Positions 1 to 8,234 of a stretch of DNA of 62,552 bases are shown here, in pieces. The notes below the pieces were generated by a model. It ran no database searches, was not told the origin of the DNA, and was given only the letters and a program-made list of their open reading frames with translations. Origin of the DNA: Isosphaera sp. (lineage in GTDB: Bacteria; Planctomycetota; Planctomycetia; Gemmatales; Gemmataceae); NCBI GenBank assembly GCA_013822345.1, contig PNKH01000037.1:1-62552 (forward strand). Reading direction: 5' to 3'. A program made the position numbers and the translations under genes. Every line of letters begins with the position of its first letter. Position 1 is the stretch's first letter.

Positions 1-1022
1 GTAGCGGCCTTCGCCGCCGCCGCGCGGAGGTGGCCGATCTGATCAGCCAGGTGCCCGTAGACCTTCGAGACCATCTCGGTGCTCGTGTGCCCGAGCAACT
101 CGGCGACCTGCGCGATGCCCACGTTGTTCTGGAGCGCCCGGGTGGCGAACGTGTGCCGGGCGGTGTACGCGACGAAGTGTTTCAGGTGCGGCAGCTTCTC
201 CCGGAGCCGCTTGAACCGGCACCGGATGTTGTTCCGGGTGAACGGCCGCTGCCCGCGGGGCCCGCGGAAGAGCGGGCCCTCGGGGAACTTGGCGACGAGC
301 GCCCGCGTGAGTTCGACGACCGCCGGGGGCAGGTAGACGACCCGCGGCCGCTTGGTCTTCTTCGCCGTTTTGTGCCGGGCGAACACCCACACCCCGAGGT
401 CCAGGTTGACGTCGGCGGCGGTGACGCGGGCGACCTCCCCGGGCCGGGCCCCCGTCTCGAACATCGCCCGCACGAACTGGCGGAACGGCTCGTCGCGGAT
501 GGCGGCGAGGATCTCCGCCTGCTCCCCGCGGGTGAGTACCCGGTCGCGGCGGCCGGCGGCCTCCTGCTCGACCCCCTTGAGCGGGTTGGGGGCGAGCAGC
601 CCCTGCTTCTCCGCCCAGGAGTAGGCCCGCTTGACGGCCAGGATGCCGTGCCGGCGGGCCCCCTTCCAAGACGGGCGGGCGTCGAGCCAGCGGGTGACGT
701 GGATGGGTTTCAGGTCGGCGGCTAGCTTGGTGCCGAACGCCTTGACGAACGACCGGAGGAAGTGGCGGTAGTTCTCGTAGGTGCCGGGGGCGTGGTGCTT
801 CTCGGAGTAGTCGAGGAAGAGCGAGCACAGCTCCGCGGTGCGGAGCTTGTCCTTCGGCGGGAGTTCTTTGAGGTCGGACCCCATCAGCCGGTAGAAGGCG
901 TCCCAGGCGGCCTTCTCGGTCTCGTCCTTGTTGCCTTTGGCCAGCCGGATTTGGCTGCCGTCGAGTTGGACGTACCAGGCGTTCTTTGACGCGCGGTACC
1001 AGGGTTCGGGCCGGTGCGGCAT
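1..1022 (-). CDS. Tyrosine recombinase / phage-type integrase (3' end beyond window)
   Basis: Site-specific recombinase of the tyrosine (phage integrase) family, expected to cut and rejoin DNA at an attachment site. About 340 codons are visible and the frame is still open at base 1. An N-terminal SAM-like DNA-binding part (about residues 60-140) precedes the catalytic domain. Visible catalytic residues are R193 (TGARPGEV), K218 (ARHKTAKK), R289 (TARHTFAT), H312 (LLGHTS) and the nucleophile Y322 (KVYGHL). The first position of the usual HxxR box is Tyr286, a variant seen in some phage integrases. The ATG at 1022 has GGGAGG 10 bases upstream. It reads leftwards, away from tRNA-Pro, the usual arrangement of an element integrated at a tRNA 3' end; so an element lying left of the window is inferred. 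A resident Xer-like protein is less likely. Confidence 0.92.
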   Translation of the reverse strand, partial: MPHRPEPWYRASKNAWYVQLDGSQIRLAKGNKDETEKAAWDAFYRLMGSDLKELPPKDKLRTAELCSLFLDYSEKHHAPGTYENYRHFLRSFVKAFGTKLAADLKPIHVTRWLDARPSWKGARRHGILAVKRAYSWAEKQGLLAPNPLKGVEQEAAGRRDRVLTRGEQAEILAAIRDEPFRQFVRAMFETGARPGEVARVTAADVNLDLGVWVFARHKTAKKTKRPRVVYLPPAVVELTRALVAKFPEGPLFRGPRGQRPFTRNNIRCRFKRLREKLPHLKHFVAYTARHTFATRALQNNVGIAQVAELLGHTSTEMVSKVYGHLADQIGHLRAAAAKAA

Positions 1023-1075
1023 CTGAGTAAACCTCCCGTGCGGAAACACGGGTGAGCCGGAAGGCTTACTCTTGG

Positions 1076-1110
1076 CCCCCTCTCCCGGTGGCTCGGGGGA
1101 GGGGGTTTTT
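1076..1110 (+). terminator. GC-rich stem-loop followed by a T run
   Basis: An 11-bp stem (1076-1086 with 1095-1105, one G·T pair) with an 8-nt loop is followed by TTTTT on the plus strand, the form of a rho-independent terminator. No plus-strand gene ends here inside the window. It may end transcription arriving from an integrated element, or mark the junction between the element and tRNA-Pro. A second perfect 6-bp hairpin lies at 1035-1052. Confidence 0.45.
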
Positions 1111-1198
1111 CAACTTCTCTGCCCAGTTCTCTGTCCAGGAGACGATTCGCGAGGTGTGCGGGTTCGCGAAGTGCTCGTTTTCCAGCGGGTTTTCTAAG

Positions 1199-1272
1199 TC
1201 GGGCTGACAGGATTCGAACCTGCGACCTCTTGGTCCCGAACCAAGCGCTCTACCAAGCTGAGCTACAGCCCG
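1199..1272 (-). tRNA. tRNA-Pro (anticodon CGG)
   Basis: A complete cloverleaf reads on the minus strand: acceptor CGGGCTG pairs with CAGCCCG, D stem GCTC/GAGC, anticodon stem CTTGG/CCAAG with loop TTCGGGA (anticodon CGG, codon CCG), and T stem GCAGG/CCTGT with loop TTCGAAT. The discriminator is A (1199). CCA is not encoded. The integrase gene begins 177 bases beyond its 3' end, so the 3' half is the likely attachment site. Confidence 0.95.
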
Positions 1273-1451
1273 CCGCATCGGTGTGGGGTATCCTAAGCAC
1301 CGCGCCGGAAATGTCAACGCCACCCGCCCGGCCGTTGCCTCCCCGCCCCCGACCGGCCATACTGAGGACACCCGACCCCTCCTCGGGTTCGCCCCGCCAA
1401 CTCCCGCGCCCGACCAGCACCCGGCCACTCACCACCCGGTAGCCACCACCC

Positions 1452-4400
1452 GTGACCCTGTTTGCCGTCCTCAGCCCCGCACTCGCCGCCGGCGCCGCCG
1501 CCGCCGCCGTCGGCGTCCCGCTCCTCATCCACCTCCTCTTCCGCAAGCGGTACCAGGTCGTCCCCTGGGCCGCCGTCCGGTTCCTCCTCGTCGCCGAGCG
1601 GCGGCACCGCCGCCGCGTCGACCAGTGGGTCCTCCTCGCCCTCCGCGCCCTCGCCCTCCTCCTCCCCCTCGTCGCCATGGCCGCCGCCACCGACTGGGCC
1701 GAGAAGCTCTGGCAGGCGATCAAGCCCGGCGAGACCCAGGTCGTCGCCAACGTCCCCCGCACCCACCACGTCCTCGTCCTCGACGCCTCCCTGTCCATGA
1801 CCGCCCGGCCCGGCGGCGGGCCGTCCCGGTTCGAGACCGCCGTCGCCCACGCCGAGGCCGTCGTCCGCGCCGCCGGGCCCGGCGACGGGTTCACCCTCCT
1901 CGTCCTCCCCGGGAACGTCCAGAACCCGGCCGTCCGCGGCCCGTCCAACGACCCGGACAAGGTCGTCGCCGAGCTGCGGAAGGTCAAGCCGACCCACGCC
2001 CCGGCCGACACCGCCGCCGCCCTCTCCGCCGTCGCCGAGGTCCTCTCCCAGTCCCCCCGGGCGTACCCCCGCCGGCAGGTCACCTTCCTCACCGACCTCC
2101 AGAAGTCCGCCTGGGCCAACGCCCTCCCGCGCGGCGACGGCCCGCCCCCCGAGGCGTGGCAGCGGGTCGCCGGCCGGGCCGACGCGGTCGTCGTCGACGC
2201 CGCCCGCGCCGACCTCGACAACCTCGCCGTCGCCGACCTCGCCCTCGCCGACCCGCTCCCGTTCGTCCACGCCCCCGCCGCCGTCACCGCCGTCGTCGTC
2301 AACCACGGCCGGTCCGAGCGGCGCGACGTCCGCGTCCAGCTCCTCCTCGGCCGACCGGACCGGCCGGCCGAGCCCGTCGCGGTCGAGCAGCAGACGGTCA
2401 AGGTCCTCGCCCCCGGGGAGCGGGCCGCCGTGGGCTTCGGGGCCGACGGCCAGGTCCGGTTCCGCGACCCCGGCACCCACGTCCTCCAGGTCCGGCTGGT
2501 CGAGCCCGACGACCTGCCGGCCGACGACGCCCGGGCGCTGGCCGTCCGGGTGCGGGAGGGGCTGACCGCCGTCCTGGTGGACGGGAAGCCGACCGACCCG
2601 GCCCCGGCCCGGCGGGCCGCGTGGTACCTCCACCGGGCGCTGCGGCCGCCGGACGCCCGCCCGTCCCAAACCCCGGCCCGGCCCGGCGACCGCCCGCTCG
2701 CCCCGGCCGACTTCGCCGCCGCCGACCTCGCCGGGGTCGACTGCGTCTACCTGTGCGACATCCCGGCCCCGGACGCCGACCTCGCCGCCCGACTCGACGC
2801 CGTCTTGCGCCGCGGCGGCGGGGTGGTGATCGGCCTCGGGCCGACCGCCGCCGCCCACCGCGACGCGTACAACCGGCACCTGTTCGCGGACGGCAACGGC
2901 GTCCTCCCCGGCCCGCTCGCCGATGTCGTCACCGCCGGCCCGAACGACCCCGGGTTCCGCCTCGCCGCGGAGGAAGAGGAGTACCGCCGGCCGCCGCTCG
3001 CCCTGTTCCGCGACGAGGACGTGCGGGCCGGCCTGGTCACCGTCCCGTTCACCTCCTACCTCCGGCTCGACGTGCCGCCGGACGGCCGGGCCCGCCGCCT
3101 CCTGTCGTTCGTCCCGGCCGGGGCGCCGGGCGGGAGCGCCGCCCGCGGCAAGCCCGACCCGGCGGTGGTCGAGTGGACCAAACACCGCGGGCGGGTCGTG
3201 GTGTACACCAGCTCGTTCAACGAGGACTGGAACATCTGGCCGACGCTCCCGACCTACCTGCCGTTCCAGGACCAGCTGCTGAAGTTCGTCGCCGCCACCC
3301 CGGACCGGCACACCGTCCCGGTCGGCGACACCCTGGAAGAGTTCTACCCGCCGGCCGGCGGCGACCGGACGGCCAGCCTGGTCGGGCCGGAGGGGCTGAC
3401 CGCCGACGTGCCGCTCGCCCTCCGCGATGAGGCTGAGGTCGCCCGGTTCCCGGACGCCCGGCTCGCAGGGCTGTACCGGTTCCGGCTGAAGGGGGCGGCG
3501 GACGCGGTGTTCGCCGTCAACACGCCCGAGTCCGCCACGGGGGCCGGCCCCGAGTCCGACCTGCGGCGGATCGACCCGACCCTGTTCCGGTCGGTCGGCC
3601 CGGTCCAGGTGGTCGCCGACCCGGCCGACATCCGGGCGTCGGCGGCGAGCGGGGCGGAGCTGGTGTCGGCCCCGAAGCCGCACGGCCCGGCGGTCGCCCG
3701 GGTCGCGGTCCTCCTCGCGCTCGCCGTGCTGGCGGCCGAGCTCTTCCTGGCGTGGCGGTGGGGCCCGGCCCGGAACGCGGCCGGGGCCGTTCGGGGGGTC
3801 GACCGGAAGTGGATCGTCCGGGTGCTGTCTACCGCGGCCGCCCTCGTCCCGCTCGCCGCCGCAGTGTTCGTCCTCGGAACGCTGGTTCACTACGAGCGGA
3901 CCGGCGACCTGCTCGGGTTCCTCCCGGACGGCACCCGGCGGTGGGCCGAGGCCGCGGCCGGGGTGCCGGCGGCCCAGCCGGGCGAGGGGACCCGGTGGCG
4001 GCTGGAGTGGTTCACCACCTTCTCCCGGAACGGCACCGTCGACCGCCGGGTCGTGCTCGGCCTGGCCGCGGCCGCCCTGGTCCTGACCGTTGCGGTCTAC
4101 CGGCTCGAGCGGCGGGCGGTCGCCGGGGCGGGGCGGGTCGTCGTCCCCGGGCTGACCCGCCTGGCCGTGTTCCTGCTGGCGCTGTTCGTGCTGCTGCCGC
4201 AGGTCCGGCTGGCGTTCGACCGGGAGGGGTGGCCGGAGGTCGTCATCCTGGTCGACACGTCCGCCAGCATGGGCCACGAGGACGACTACAAGGACCCGGC
4301 GGTCCGGGCGAAGGCGGAGGAACTCGTGGCCGCGGCCGGGCTGCCGAAGGCCGACCGGCTCCGCCTCGCCCAGGCGGTGCTGACCCGGCCCGGGGCCGAC

Positions 4401-6470
4401 TGGCTCGACCGGCTCCTGCAGGAGAAGCAGGTGAAGGTCCACCTGTTCACGGTGGACATGACCACCCGGCACGTCGGGTCGGCGGACCAGTCGGCGGACG
4501 CGGCGGACGTCCGGGCGGCGCTGCGGAAGCTCACCCCGGACGGGGAGGCGTCGCGCCTCGGGGAGGGGGTCGAGGCGGTGCTGAAGGCGTTCAAGGCGCG
4601 GTCGCTGGCCGCGGTCGTCATGTTCACCGACGGGGTGACGACGGCCGGGGACGGGCTTCGGGAGGCGGGGCGGGAGGCGGCCCGGGCCGGGGTCCCGCTG
4701 TTCCTGGTCGGGGTCGGGGACGCGTGGGACGTGCCGGACCTGGAGCTGACCGACGTGCAGGCCGAGGACACCGTCACGGTCGGGGACCGGCTGGTGTTCG
4801 ACGCCCGGCTGGCGGCCCGCGGCCAGGTCCCGCCGGACCCGGTCGCGGTGGTCCTGTACGAGCGGGTGAACGGCGAGCTGGTCGAGCGCGGGCGGCAGAC
4901 GGTGACCCCGGACCCGGGCGGGAACCGCGTCCCGGTGACCGTCGCCCACACCCCGACCGAGGCGGGGGTGAAGACGTTCATCCTCGCCGCCCCGACCGTC
5001 CCCGGGGAGACGGACGGGTCGAACAACCGGGTCGAGCGGACGGTGGTGGTGACCGACTCGAAGCGGCTCCAGGTGCTGTACATCGAGGGGTATCCGCGGT
5101 ACGACTTCCGGTTCGTGAAGACGCTCCTGGAGCGGGAGGCGGAGCGGTCGGCCGGGGGGAAGGGGGTGGAGGTCCACGTCCTGTTGCTCGGGGCGTCGGC
5201 CGGGTGGGCGACGACCGACCGGAGTGCCCGGTTCCTCCAGGGGTCCGGCCGCGGCGACTTCCCGACCCGGGACCAGTTGTTCGCCTACGACGCGGTCATC
5301 CTCGGGGATGTCGACCCGAAGCAGATCCCGAAGGCGGCGACGGCGCTGCAGGACCTGGCCGACTTCGTCCGGGTGCGGAAGGCGGGGGAGGGCGGGGGGC
5401 TGCTGTTCCTGTGCGGCGAGCACGGCACCCCGGCGGCGTACGCCGACACCCCCTTGGCCGACATCCTGCCGGTCACCCCGGACCCGGCCGCGGCGCGGGC
5501 CGCCCCGGCGGACGACGGCCCGTCGGCGGAGCCGTTCCGCCCGCGGCTGACCCCGGCCGGCGAGCAGCACCCGCTGTTCCGGTTCTCCCCGGACCCGGAG
5601 GAGTCGAAGGCGGTGTGGAAGCGGCTGCAGCCGCTGTACTGGGCGGCGAGCGGGTACCGGCGGAAGGCGAACACGGTGGTGCTGGCCGAGCACCCGGACC
5701 GGCCGGCGGAGGGGGCCGGGGCGGGGGAGCGGCACCCGCTGGTGGTGCAGGCGTTCGCCGGGGCCGGGCTGGTGCTGTTCTTCGGGTTCGACGACACCTG
5801 GCGGTGGCGGTACCGGAACGACGAGGAGTACTTCGACCGGTTCTGGGTGCAGGCGGTGCGGGTGCTGTCGAAGGCCCGGAGCCGGCGGGTGGAGCTGCGG
5901 GTCGAGCCGAAGTCCGACTTCCGCCGGGACGAGAAGATGACGGTGGTGGTGCGGTTCCCGGTGGAGGCCCCGGCCCCGCCGCCCGGCCAGCCGGTGCGGG
6001 TGGCGCTGGCCCGCGGCCCGCTGCCGCGGCCGGACGGGAGCCCGGGGGTCGGGCCGACGGAGTCGAGCACCCTGTCGCTGGCCCGGGTGGAGGGCCCCGG
6101 GGTACAGTACGCGACGACGCTGACCCGCACCCCGGAGGGCGAGTACCGGTTCACCCTGGTGGACCCGGAGCCGCCGCCCGGGACGGCCGCCCCGACGGCG
6201 GTGGCGCGGGTGCGTCCGCCGCTGGCCGAGCGGGACCGGGTGCAGCTGAACAAGCCGGACCTGGCGGCGGCGGCGGCGCTGTCGCCGGGCGGGTTCTACA
6301 CCCTGGCGGACGCCGACCGGGTGCTGGACGACCTGAAGGACCTGAACCGGGTGCCGCTGAACCAGCCGTGCGACCCGGTGCCGCTGTGGAACCACCCGCT
6401 GACGTACCTGCTGCTGCTGGCGCTACTGGCGTCCGAGTGGCTTTTGCGGAAGCGCGAGCGGCTGTTATGA
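1452..6470 (+). CDS. BatA N-terminal / double von Willebrand factor A membrane protein
   Basis: Large envelope protein of 1672 aa. Residues 1-80 match the BatA (aerotolerance regulator) N-terminal membrane segment (PLLIHLLFRKRYQ, then a hydrophobic helix). A first VWA-like domain has DASLS at 111-115, and a second has a canonical MIDAS motif DTSAS at 935-939. Membrane helices lie near 751-770, 790-810, 867-885 and 897-920. A class-I glutamine amidotransferase-like stretch runs from about 1207 to 1470, and a last helix lies near 1650. The protein reads as two usually separate proteins, BatA-like and VWA/GATase-like, joined near residue 780 without a stop. Start is GTG at 1452, chosen because the BatA helix begins there. 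VWA/BatA proteins often work with MoxR ATPases, and a MoxR gene lies at 16136-17110. The exact function is unknown. Confidence 0.85.
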   Translation: MTLFAVLSPALAAGAAAAAVGVPLLIHLLFRKRYQVVPWAAVRFLLVAERRHRRRVDQWVLLALRALALLLPLVAMAAATDWAEKLWQAIKPGETQVVANVPRTHHVLVLDASLSMTARPGGGPSRFETAVAHAEAVVRAAGPGDGFTLLVLPGNVQNPAVRGPSNDPDKVVAELRKVKPTHAPADTAAALSAVAEVLSQSPRAYPRRQVTFLTDLQKSAWANALPRGDGPPPEAWQRVAGRADAVVVDAARADLDNLAVADLALADPLPFVHAPAAVTAVVVNHGRSERRDVRVQLLLGRPDRPAEPVAVEQQTVKVLAPGERAAVGFGADGQVRFRDPGTHVLQVRLVEPDDLPADDARALAVRVREGLTAVLVDGKPTDPAPARRAAWYLHRALRPPDARPSQTPARPGDRPLAPADFAAADLAGVDCVYLCDIPAPDADLAARLDAVLRRGGGVVIGLGPTAAAHRDAYNRHLFADGNGVLPGPLADVVTAGPNDPGFRLAAEEEEYRRPPLALFRDEDVRAGLVTVPFTSYLRLDVPPDGRARRLLSFVPAGAPGGSAARGKPDPAVVEWTKHRGRVVVYTSSFNEDWNIWPTLPTYLPFQDQLLKFVAATPDRHTVPVGDTLEEFYPPAGGDRTASLVGPEGLTADVPLALRDEAEVARFPDARLAGLYRFRLKGAADAVFAVNTPESATGAGPESDLRRIDPTLFRSVGPVQVVADPADIRASAASGAELVSAPKPHGPAVARVAVLLALAVLAAELFLAWRWGPARNAAGAVRGVDRKWIVRVLSTAAALVPLAAAVFVLGTLVHYERTGDLLGFLPDGTRRWAEAAAGVPAAQPGEGTRWRLEWFTTFSRNGTVDRRVVLGLAAAALVLTVAVYRLERRAVAGAGRVVVPGLTRLAVFLLALFVLLPQVRLAFDREGWPEVVILVDTSASMGHEDDYKDPAVRAKAEELVAAAGLPKADRLRLAQAVLTRPGADWLDRLLQEKQVKVHLFTVDMTTRHVGSADQSADAADVRAALRKLTPDGEASRLGEGVEAVLKAFKARSLAAVVMFTDGVTTAGDGLREAGREAARAGVPLFLVGVGDAWDVPDLELTDVQAEDTVTVGDRLVFDARLAARGQVPPDPVAVVLYERVNGELVERGRQTVTPDPGGNRVPVTVAHTPTEAGVKTFILAAPTVPGETDGSNNRVERTVVVTDSKRLQVLYIEGYPRYDFRFVKTLLEREAERSAGGKGVEVHVLLLGASAGWATTDRSARFLQGSGRGDFPTRDQLFAYDAVILGDVDPKQIPKAATALQDLADFVRVRKAGEGGGLLFLCGEHGTPAAYADTPLADILPVTPDPAAARAAPADDGPSAEPFRPRLTPAGEQHPLFRFSPDPEESKAVWKRLQPLYWAASGYRRKANTVVLAEHPDRPAEGAGAGERHPLVVQAFAGAGLVLFFGFDDTWRWRYRNDEEYFDRFWVQAVRVLSKARSRRVELRVEPKSDFRRDEKMTVVVRFPVEAPAPPPGQPVRVALARGPLPRPDGSPGVGPTESSTLSLARVEGPGVQYATTLTRTPEGEYRFTLVDPEPPPGTAAPTAVARVRPPLAERDRVQLNKPDLAAAAALSPGGFYTLADADRVLDDLKDLNRVPLNQPCDPVPLWNHPLTYLLLLALLASEWLLRKRERLL

Positions 6471-6532
6471 TCGGGAGTGGGGCGGTGGCAGACTCGCGGC
6501 GTTCCCTCCCGTGGACACGAAAGGGGTATGAC

Positions 6533-7297
6533 GTGGCCAGGTTCACCGCACTGTGGTTCGTGCTCGCCGCCGCGGCCCCGGCGGCCGCGCAGGACAAGGC
6601 CGACGCGAAGCGGGCCGCCGAGCTGAAGGACCGGATCGCGGCGAAGAAGGCCGAGCTGGCCGGGCTGGAGGCCGAGCTGGTGAAGGTCGCCCCGCCGACC
6701 GAGAAGTCGAAGGCCGCGGCCGGCGACGCCGAGCAGAAGGCCCGGCTGTACCGCATCCTGCTCGGGGTCACCGAGGGGGACGACTGGGCCGCCCTGCTGG
6801 CCGGGCACACGCCCGGGGACGGGCTGTCGGCGGAGCTGAAGCGGGTGAACGACATCCTGCTCACGAAGTTCGGGCCGGAGGACGCGAAGCTGGCGGAGGC
6901 GGTGCGGGTGCTGACGGTGGACGCGAAGGGGAAGATCGGGGCCGGGCCGGCGGACCGGGGGGTGCTGGACGCGGCCGTCGCCGCCGTGCGGTCGGCCGAC
7001 TGGAGGGCGTCGGGGGAGGTGGCCAAGGCGCAGGCCGCGGCGAAGGCGGCGGACAAGGCGAAGGACGAGTTCCTGAAGCTGTTCGACGCCCTCCCGAAGG
7101 CGTACCGGGCGGCGCTCGACGAGGAGGTCAAGAAGTTCGACGCCCGGAAGGCGTTGTTCACCCAGACCGAGGCCGAGTACTGGAAGAAGCTGGAGGAGGC
7201 CCAGGAGCGGGCCGGGATCGCCGAGCGGGAGCGGGAGCGGGCGCGGATCCAGTTGAAGGCGGTTATGGACGAGCTCGCGAAGCTCAAGAAGGGGTAG
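6533..7297 (+). CDS. Secreted coiled-coil protein, function unknown
   Basis: A 254-aa product with a Sec signal peptide (ARFTALWFVLAAAAPAAAQ) and then an almost entirely helical, Lys/Glu/Ala-rich sequence with predicted coiled coils near residues 20-60 and 150-254 (ending DELAKLKKG). GTG at 6533 is chosen because AAAGGGG lies 7 bases upstream and the signal peptide begins there. An in-frame ATG at 6467 overlaps the previous stop, but would add 22 residues in front of the signal peptide. It sits 62 bases after the VWA gene and probably shares its operon. No family is recognised. Confidence 0.72.
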   Translation: MARFTALWFVLAAAAPAAAQDKADAKRAAELKDRIAAKKAELAGLEAELVKVAPPTEKSKAAAGDAEQKARLYRILLGVTEGDDWAALLAGHTPGDGLSAELKRVNDILLTKFGPEDAKLAEAVRVLTVDAKGKIGAGPADRGVLDAAVAAVRSADWRASGEVAKAQAAAKAADKAKDEFLKLFDALPKAYRAALDEEVKKFDARKALFTQTEAEYWKKLEEAQERAGIAERERERARIQLKAVMDELAKLKKG

Positions 7298-7342
7298 GCG
7301 GAGTGAGGGGGTGTCGTCGCCGGGTGGTCTCGGTGGGTGGCG

Positions 7343-7752
7343 CCCCTCACCCGCCGGCGAAGCGCCGGCGACCTCTCCCCGGCGGGGAGAGGTGAAGACA
7401 CCGGCCGCCTCTTCAGCTACCCGGGTCGGTAACCTGGGGAGAGGTGCCCCGAGCCCCACCTCTCCCCGCTGGGGAGAGGTCGGCCCGGCGCTTCGCCGGG
7501 CCGGGTGAGGGGCGCCACGCACAGAGACGCCCGGTCGGCTGAGCGGCGCGGGGTGGCGACCCGGGTTTCTCCGGAGGTGGTCCCCCCTCACCCGCCGCTC
7601 CGCGGCGACCTCTCCCCAGCGGGGAGAGGTGGGGGTCGCCGGCCCCCTCGGTCGCTGCCCGGGTCGGTGACGTTTCGAGGGGCTGCATGAGCCCCACCTC
7701 TCCCCGCTGGGGAGAGGTCGGCCCCGGCGCTTCGCCGGGGCCGGGTGAGGGG
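7343..7752. repeat. REP-like array, four units in alternating orientation
   Basis: Four units at 7343-7393 (forward), 7458-7512 (reverse), 7584-7630 (forward) and 7696-7752 (reverse). Each unit is CCCCTCACCC, a variable hairpin, GACCTCTCCCC, 2-3 bases, GGGGAGAGGT. Spacers are 64, 71 and 65 bases, and the two forward-to-reverse spacers share CCCGGGTCGGT. This fills the 517-base gap between the coiled-coil gene and the DUF559 gene. The layout resembles a bacterial BIME (paired inverted REPs), not a CRISPR array. Confidence 0.88.
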
Positions 7753-7814
7753 CGCCACCTGCCGAGACGACCCGGCCCCCATCGCGCTGGGGGCACCACC
7801 TGCGGAGGCCACCG

Positions 7815-8231
7815 GTGGCCGACCCCGACCGACTCCGCCAGTTCGCCAGGGCGATGCGGAAGGATCCGACGCCGGCCGAGCGCATCCTGTGGCGGCTCGT
7901 CCGCCACCGCCGCCTGGCCGGATACCGGTTCCGCCGGCAGCACCCGTTCGGCCCATACGTCCTCGACTTCTACTGCCCGGTGGCGACGCTGGTGGTCGAA
8001 CTCGACGGCGACACCCACACCGGCCGGGAGGAGCGGGACAAAACGCGGGACGACTTCCTGTCGGCCCACGGCTTGTTCACGCTCCGCGTCACGAACGACA
8101 CGCTGTTCGAAGACGAAGATGCCGTCCTGGACCTGATCGCCCGGACTTGTGCCGAGCGGGCCGCCGTGAACCCGGCGGTCTCCCACAAACTCGGCGCCGA
8201 CGGCCGGTTCCGCCCCGCCCCGACGGAGTAA
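7815..8231 (+). CDS. DUF559 (Vsr-like) endonuclease-domain protein
   Basis: A 138-aa protein of the DUF559 family, a small fold related to Vsr/PD-(D/E)XK nucleases. Visible family features are TPAERILWRLVRHRRL, YRFRRQHPFGPYVLDFYC and LVVELDGDTH, where Asp (LDF) and Glu-x-Asp (VELDGD) are the probable metal ligands. Start is GTG at 7815 with GGAGG 7 bases upstream. The gene begins 62 bases after the last REP unit, about one array spacer, and its TAA is 3 bases before the next ATG, whose GGAG lies inside this gene's last codons. It therefore looks like a cassette placed inside an envelope-gene operon. Nuclease activity is inferred from the family, and no substrate is known. Confidence 0.88.
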   Translation: MADPDRLRQFARAMRKDPTPAERILWRLVRHRRLAGYRFRRQHPFGPYVLDFYCPVATLVVELDGDTHTGREERDKTRDDFLSAHGLFTLRVTNDTLFEDEDAVLDLIARTCAERAAVNPAVSHKLGADGRFRPAPTE

Positions 8232-8234
8232 CCG

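Noticed and set aside
1314-6395. A very long open frame on the minus strand opposite the BatA/VWA gene
   Set aside because: The sequence is low-complexity Arg/Pro/Gly/His-rich and mirrors codon bias in GC-rich DNA. The plus-strand frame has real domain motifs.
7343-7752. Regular repeats and spacers that could be a CRISPR array
   Set aside because: Units alternate in orientation, vary in their central stems, and spacers are 64-71 bases and partly related to each other. No cas genes are present. REP/BIME fits better.
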